From positions 1-31,511 of the forward strand of contig CAZKCI010000007.1 of assembly GCA_964551475.1 (NCBI GenBank): 31,511 bases of DNA, given 5' to 3'. The stretch comes from CAZKCI01 sp964551475 (GTDB lineage Bacteria; Auribacterota; Erginobacteria; Erginobacterales; CAZKCI01). The position numbers and the translations under genes were made by a program. Below are positions 29,306 to 31,511 of the stretch, piece after piece (within the stretch, counting starts at the first letter, position 1; each line of letters starts with the position of its first letter). The notes beneath the pieces were generated by a model. The model did no database searches. It was not told where the DNA came from and worked only from the letters and a program-made list of their open reading frames with translations.

Positions 29306-31207
29306 ATGAAGATCGTCAGATGGCTGGGAGCGGCGGCGCTGGTCGGGCTGGCCGCGGTCCTTATGGGGTCCTGCAAACCGAAGGCGGCCGTCCCGGATTC
29401 GTTCCTGAAACTGGCGCCCCGGGAGAGCTTTCTTTACGCCAACGCCCGAGACCTGAAGGCCTGGCGAGACACGACCAAGGCCTTCGACTTCATCACCGCC
29501 GCCCGCCGTCTCAAGCTTCCCTCCCGGCTGCAGGCTCTGCTGGTAAGCGAACTGGAAGCCGAAGGGCCTGTCCCGGCGGCGCCCCAGACGATCGCCCGGG
29601 AGCTCAGGAAGATCCGCGGCAAGGCGAAGCTCTGGGAGATCTTCGGCAACGAGGTCGCCCTCTTCGCCTTCCCCACCGAGAAGTCGATCAAGCCCGCTCT
29701 GGTCGCCGTCTGCCGCCTTCCCGCGGGAGCGGGCGCGGAGTATCAGGGATATTTCGAGGAAGCGGTCAACGCGCTGCTCAAGGGGAGGAAGACAGCGGTC
29801 AGCCGGAGCCAGTTTTTAGAGGAAACGCTGAGCAGCGTCGTCCTGGTCCGGAACGACGTCTCCCTGGCGCCGACCTGGGCGCAGGTGGGGGATGTTCTCA
29901 TTCTCTCCTCCCGCCCGGAGGGGGCGCGGGAGATGGTGGCCCGCCTGAAGGGGAGGGGAGGGAAGTATTCTCTCTCCGACGACAGCTCCTTCCGCCGGGC
30001 CATGAAGGGGCTCGATCCCTCGGCGATGGGCGTCTGGTATGCCCGGAGCGACGGCCTTCTCGACTGGGCCCTGCGAATTTATAAATTCCAGAAGCGGCGT
30101 CTGGACGGCGAGCTCAAGAACGATGGAATAGCCGGCGGCCTGGAATCGGCGGAAGCGCATCAGGCCCGCTACTATCTTCGCCTGATCACGCGGGCGGCCA
30201 AGGCCGTGGACCTGGTCGGAGGCAGCGGCAATCTCGAGCGCGGGGGCTGGGGGGAGACCTCCCGGATCTACCTAAATCCCCAGGAAGGGTCCAACGCCCT
30301 CAAAGAGATGCTCCAGACGCCTCCCCGCGAGCATGAGGTTCTGCGCCTTCTCCCGGCCAAGTCGGTCTCGGTGAGCGCCGGCTTCATCTCCCCGGAAAAG
30401 CTCTACCGCCTTTTCGTCGACTACGTCATCAAGAATCCCGCGCACGGGAAGAAGGCGGCGAAGAGATGGCAGGCGGCGCAGACGGAAGCCGGGATCGACG
30501 TCAGCGACGACATCCTTTCCGCTCTGGGCGACGAATATGGCTTGGCCATGGTCTCCTTCGGCAAGAGCATGTTCGATTCCAACTCCTTTGCCCTGGCCTG
30601 GAAGGCCAAGGGGCGCGAGGAAGGAGAAAGGGCGATCGGCAAGCTGGTCGCGGCGATCAGGGCGAAGGCCTCTTCCGGCCATTGGTCGTTTTTGAACTTC
30701 GGAGACGAGGAGTACGAGGGGATCAAGATGAGCGTCTGTTACCTCCCGCTCCCGATCATGGGATTGACGCCCACGCTGGGAGCGGTGGACGGCTACATCG
30801 TTCTCGCCTCGGGGAAGGACGTTTTCAAGACGGTGGTGGACATCGCGAAGAAGAGGGAGAAGTCCATCCGGGAGGACTCTGACTTCCGCCGCCTGGCCAA
30901 GCGGACGGGCGACCGGGGGACGTCGATCTCCTTCAGCCGCGTCGCCGAGCAGTTCGACAGCGCCGCCTCGTTGATCCGGAGCGTATCCTCCCTGTTCGGG
31001 ATGGGCGCCCTGATGGGCAAGCCCCAGACGCCGGAAGAGGAGAAGGAGCTCAAGAAAACCCAGGAGACGATCTCTCTCCTGAACGACCTGGCCCGGGCGG
31101 TGGAGACGCTCAAGGCGTATAAATTCAACGCCAGCTCCTGGGCTTTCAACGGTGCGTGCGTGGAGATGAAGGATTACACCGAGATCGAGATGAAAGAGGG
31201 CAAGTGA
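29306..31207 (+). CDS. Large lipoprotein of unknown function, DUF3352-like
   Basis: This protein has 633 aa from ATG 29306; AAGGAGG lies 6 nt upstream. The longer frame from 29228 has no Shine-Dalgarno and crosses the REP element. The signal peptide ends with the lipobox LMGSC (Cys about residue 24). The mature part contains repeated segments of the form PRESFLYANARDLKAWRD, NEVALFAFPTEKSIKPALVA, VGDVLILSSRPEGAREMVA and DEYGLAMVSFGKSMFDSN. These read like the duplicated domains of DUF3352-type proteins, which have an unknown role in the bacterial envelope. Its last 4 bp (GTGA) overlap the next gene's start, indicating co-translation. Confidence 0.8.
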   Translation: MKIVRWLGAAALVGLAAVLMGSCKPKAAVPDSFLKLAPRESFLYANARDLKAWRDTTKAFDFITAARRLKLPSRLQALLVSELEAEGPVPAAPQTIARELRKIRGKAKLWEIFGNEVALFAFPTEKSIKPALVAVCRLPAGAGAEYQGYFEEAVNALLKGRKTAVSRSQFLEETLSSVVLVRNDVSLAPTWAQVGDVLILSSRPEGAREMVARLKGRGGKYSLSDDSSFRRAMKGLDPSAMGVWYARSDGLLDWALRIYKFQKRRLDGELKNDGIAGGLESAEAHQARYYLRLITRAAKAVDLVGGSGNLERGGWGETSRIYLNPQEGSNALKEMLQTPPREHEVLRLLPAKSVSVSAGFISPEKLYRLFVDYVIKNPAHGKKAAKRWQAAQTEAGIDVSDDILSALGDEYGLAMVSFGKSMFDSNSFALAWKAKGREEGERAIGKLVAAIRAKASSGHWSFLNFGDEEYEGIKMSVCYLPLPIMGLTPTLGAVDGYIVLASGKDVFKTVVDIAKKREKSIREDSDFRRLAKRTGDRGTSISFSRVAEQFDSAASLIRSVSSLFGMGALMGKPQTPEEEKELKKTQETISLLNDLARAVETLKAYKFNASSWAFNGACVEMKDYTEIEMKEGK

Positions 31208-31511
31208 AACGAACGGTCCTGGCCCTGGCGGCGGCTCTGTTCATCGCCGCCTCCGCCCCCGCGGCCGAGAAACCCCCTTCACCGACCGTGGTGCTGGGCG
31301 GCGGCGGCTACATCCGCTATCTCCATCTCGACCTCTCCCGCTGGGAGAACGCGCTCGGCCACGCCCTGCCGGAGCAGGACCTGGCGGTCAGCGGCGGCCG
31401 GATCTGCGCCACCGGGCCGATCGGGCCGGAGTCCCTGCGCTGGCGGCTGGGCGCCTTCCTGGACTGGGCCTCGACGGGGGATTACGACGACGACGACGAC
31501 CTGGACGAGCT
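31204..31511 (+). CDS. Exported protein, N-terminal part only, window ends inside
   Basis: The GTG start at 31204 overlaps the stop of the upstream lipoprotein gene (GTGA) and is preceded by GAGGG. A signal peptide (VKRTVLALAAALFIAASAPA) leads to VVLGGGGYIRYLHLDLSRW and a GPIGPESLRWRLGAFLDWAS segment. An Asp run (DYDDDDDLDE) stands at the edge. No family is recognised from 102 residues. Probably a periplasmic or surface partner of the upstream lipoprotein. Confidence 0.8.
   Translation, partial: MKRTVLALAAALFIAASAPAAEKPPSPTVVLGGGGYIRYLHLDLSRWENALGHALPEQDLAVSGGRICATGPIGPESLRWRLGAFLDWASTGDYDDDDDLDE

Overview
Kind of organism. The window is bacterial, GC-rich and gene-dense, with Shine-Dalgarno sites ahead of most starts. 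Several lineage-style features point to an uncultured bacterium of the PVC/Omnitrophota/Auribacterota kind: giant secreted proteins made of SBBP and FG-GAP-like repeats joined by Pro/Thr/Ser stalks, short intergenic dyads resembling REP elements, and lipoproteins of unknown function. This placement is inference from style only. No ribosomal or marker gene is present to confirm it.

Left flank (1-5.7 kb, minus strand). Two secreted multi-repeat proteins lie in tandem. One runs off the left edge. The other has a symmetrical plan: seven SBBP repeats, six FG-GAP-like repeats, a P/T/S stalk, then seven SBBP repeats. Each gene has a related ~70-nt leader with a GNRA-capped hairpin.

Integrated element (about 6.1-21.2 kb). 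A tyrosine integrase and an excisionase-like HTH protein sit beside the 3' end of a tRNA-Leu(CAA), which is the classic tRNA-integration arrangement. Next to them is a replication module: a possible initiator, a primase/helicase divided over three overlapping ORFs, and an SSB-like protein with an acidic tail. I see no terminase, capsid, portal, relaxase or type IV secretion gene, so it looks like an integrative plasmid, satellite or decayed element. Accessory cargo includes a RecB/Cas4-like PD-(D/E)XK nuclease operon ending in a 28-aa peptide gene, a lone restriction-endonuclease-like gene, an HsdM N-terminal fragment fused to unrelated sequence, a ribbon-helix-helix-like small protein, and a four-gene operon pairing a MESH1-like (p)ppGpp hydrolase with a SLOG/YpsA-like protein. 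Two minus-strand operons share a near-identical hairpin leader just upstream of their start codons. The left attachment site was not found.

Right flank (21.3-31.5 kb, plus strand). This is host-like again: an FG-GAP-like/beta-helix secreted protein, a lipoprotein of the endonuclease/exonuclease/phosphatase superfamily, an 1119-aa protein with DHH/DHHA1 phosphoesterase motifs and an apparent Ig-like insert, malonyl-CoA decarboxylase, a large lipoprotein overlapping by 4 bp a second exported protein that runs off the right edge. Intergenic spaces here carry several different inverted-repeat (REP/BIME-like) elements.

The same FRPSSGLWAVR-type repeat occurs in four genes, two left of the element, one inside it and one to the right, each time with a different partner domain.
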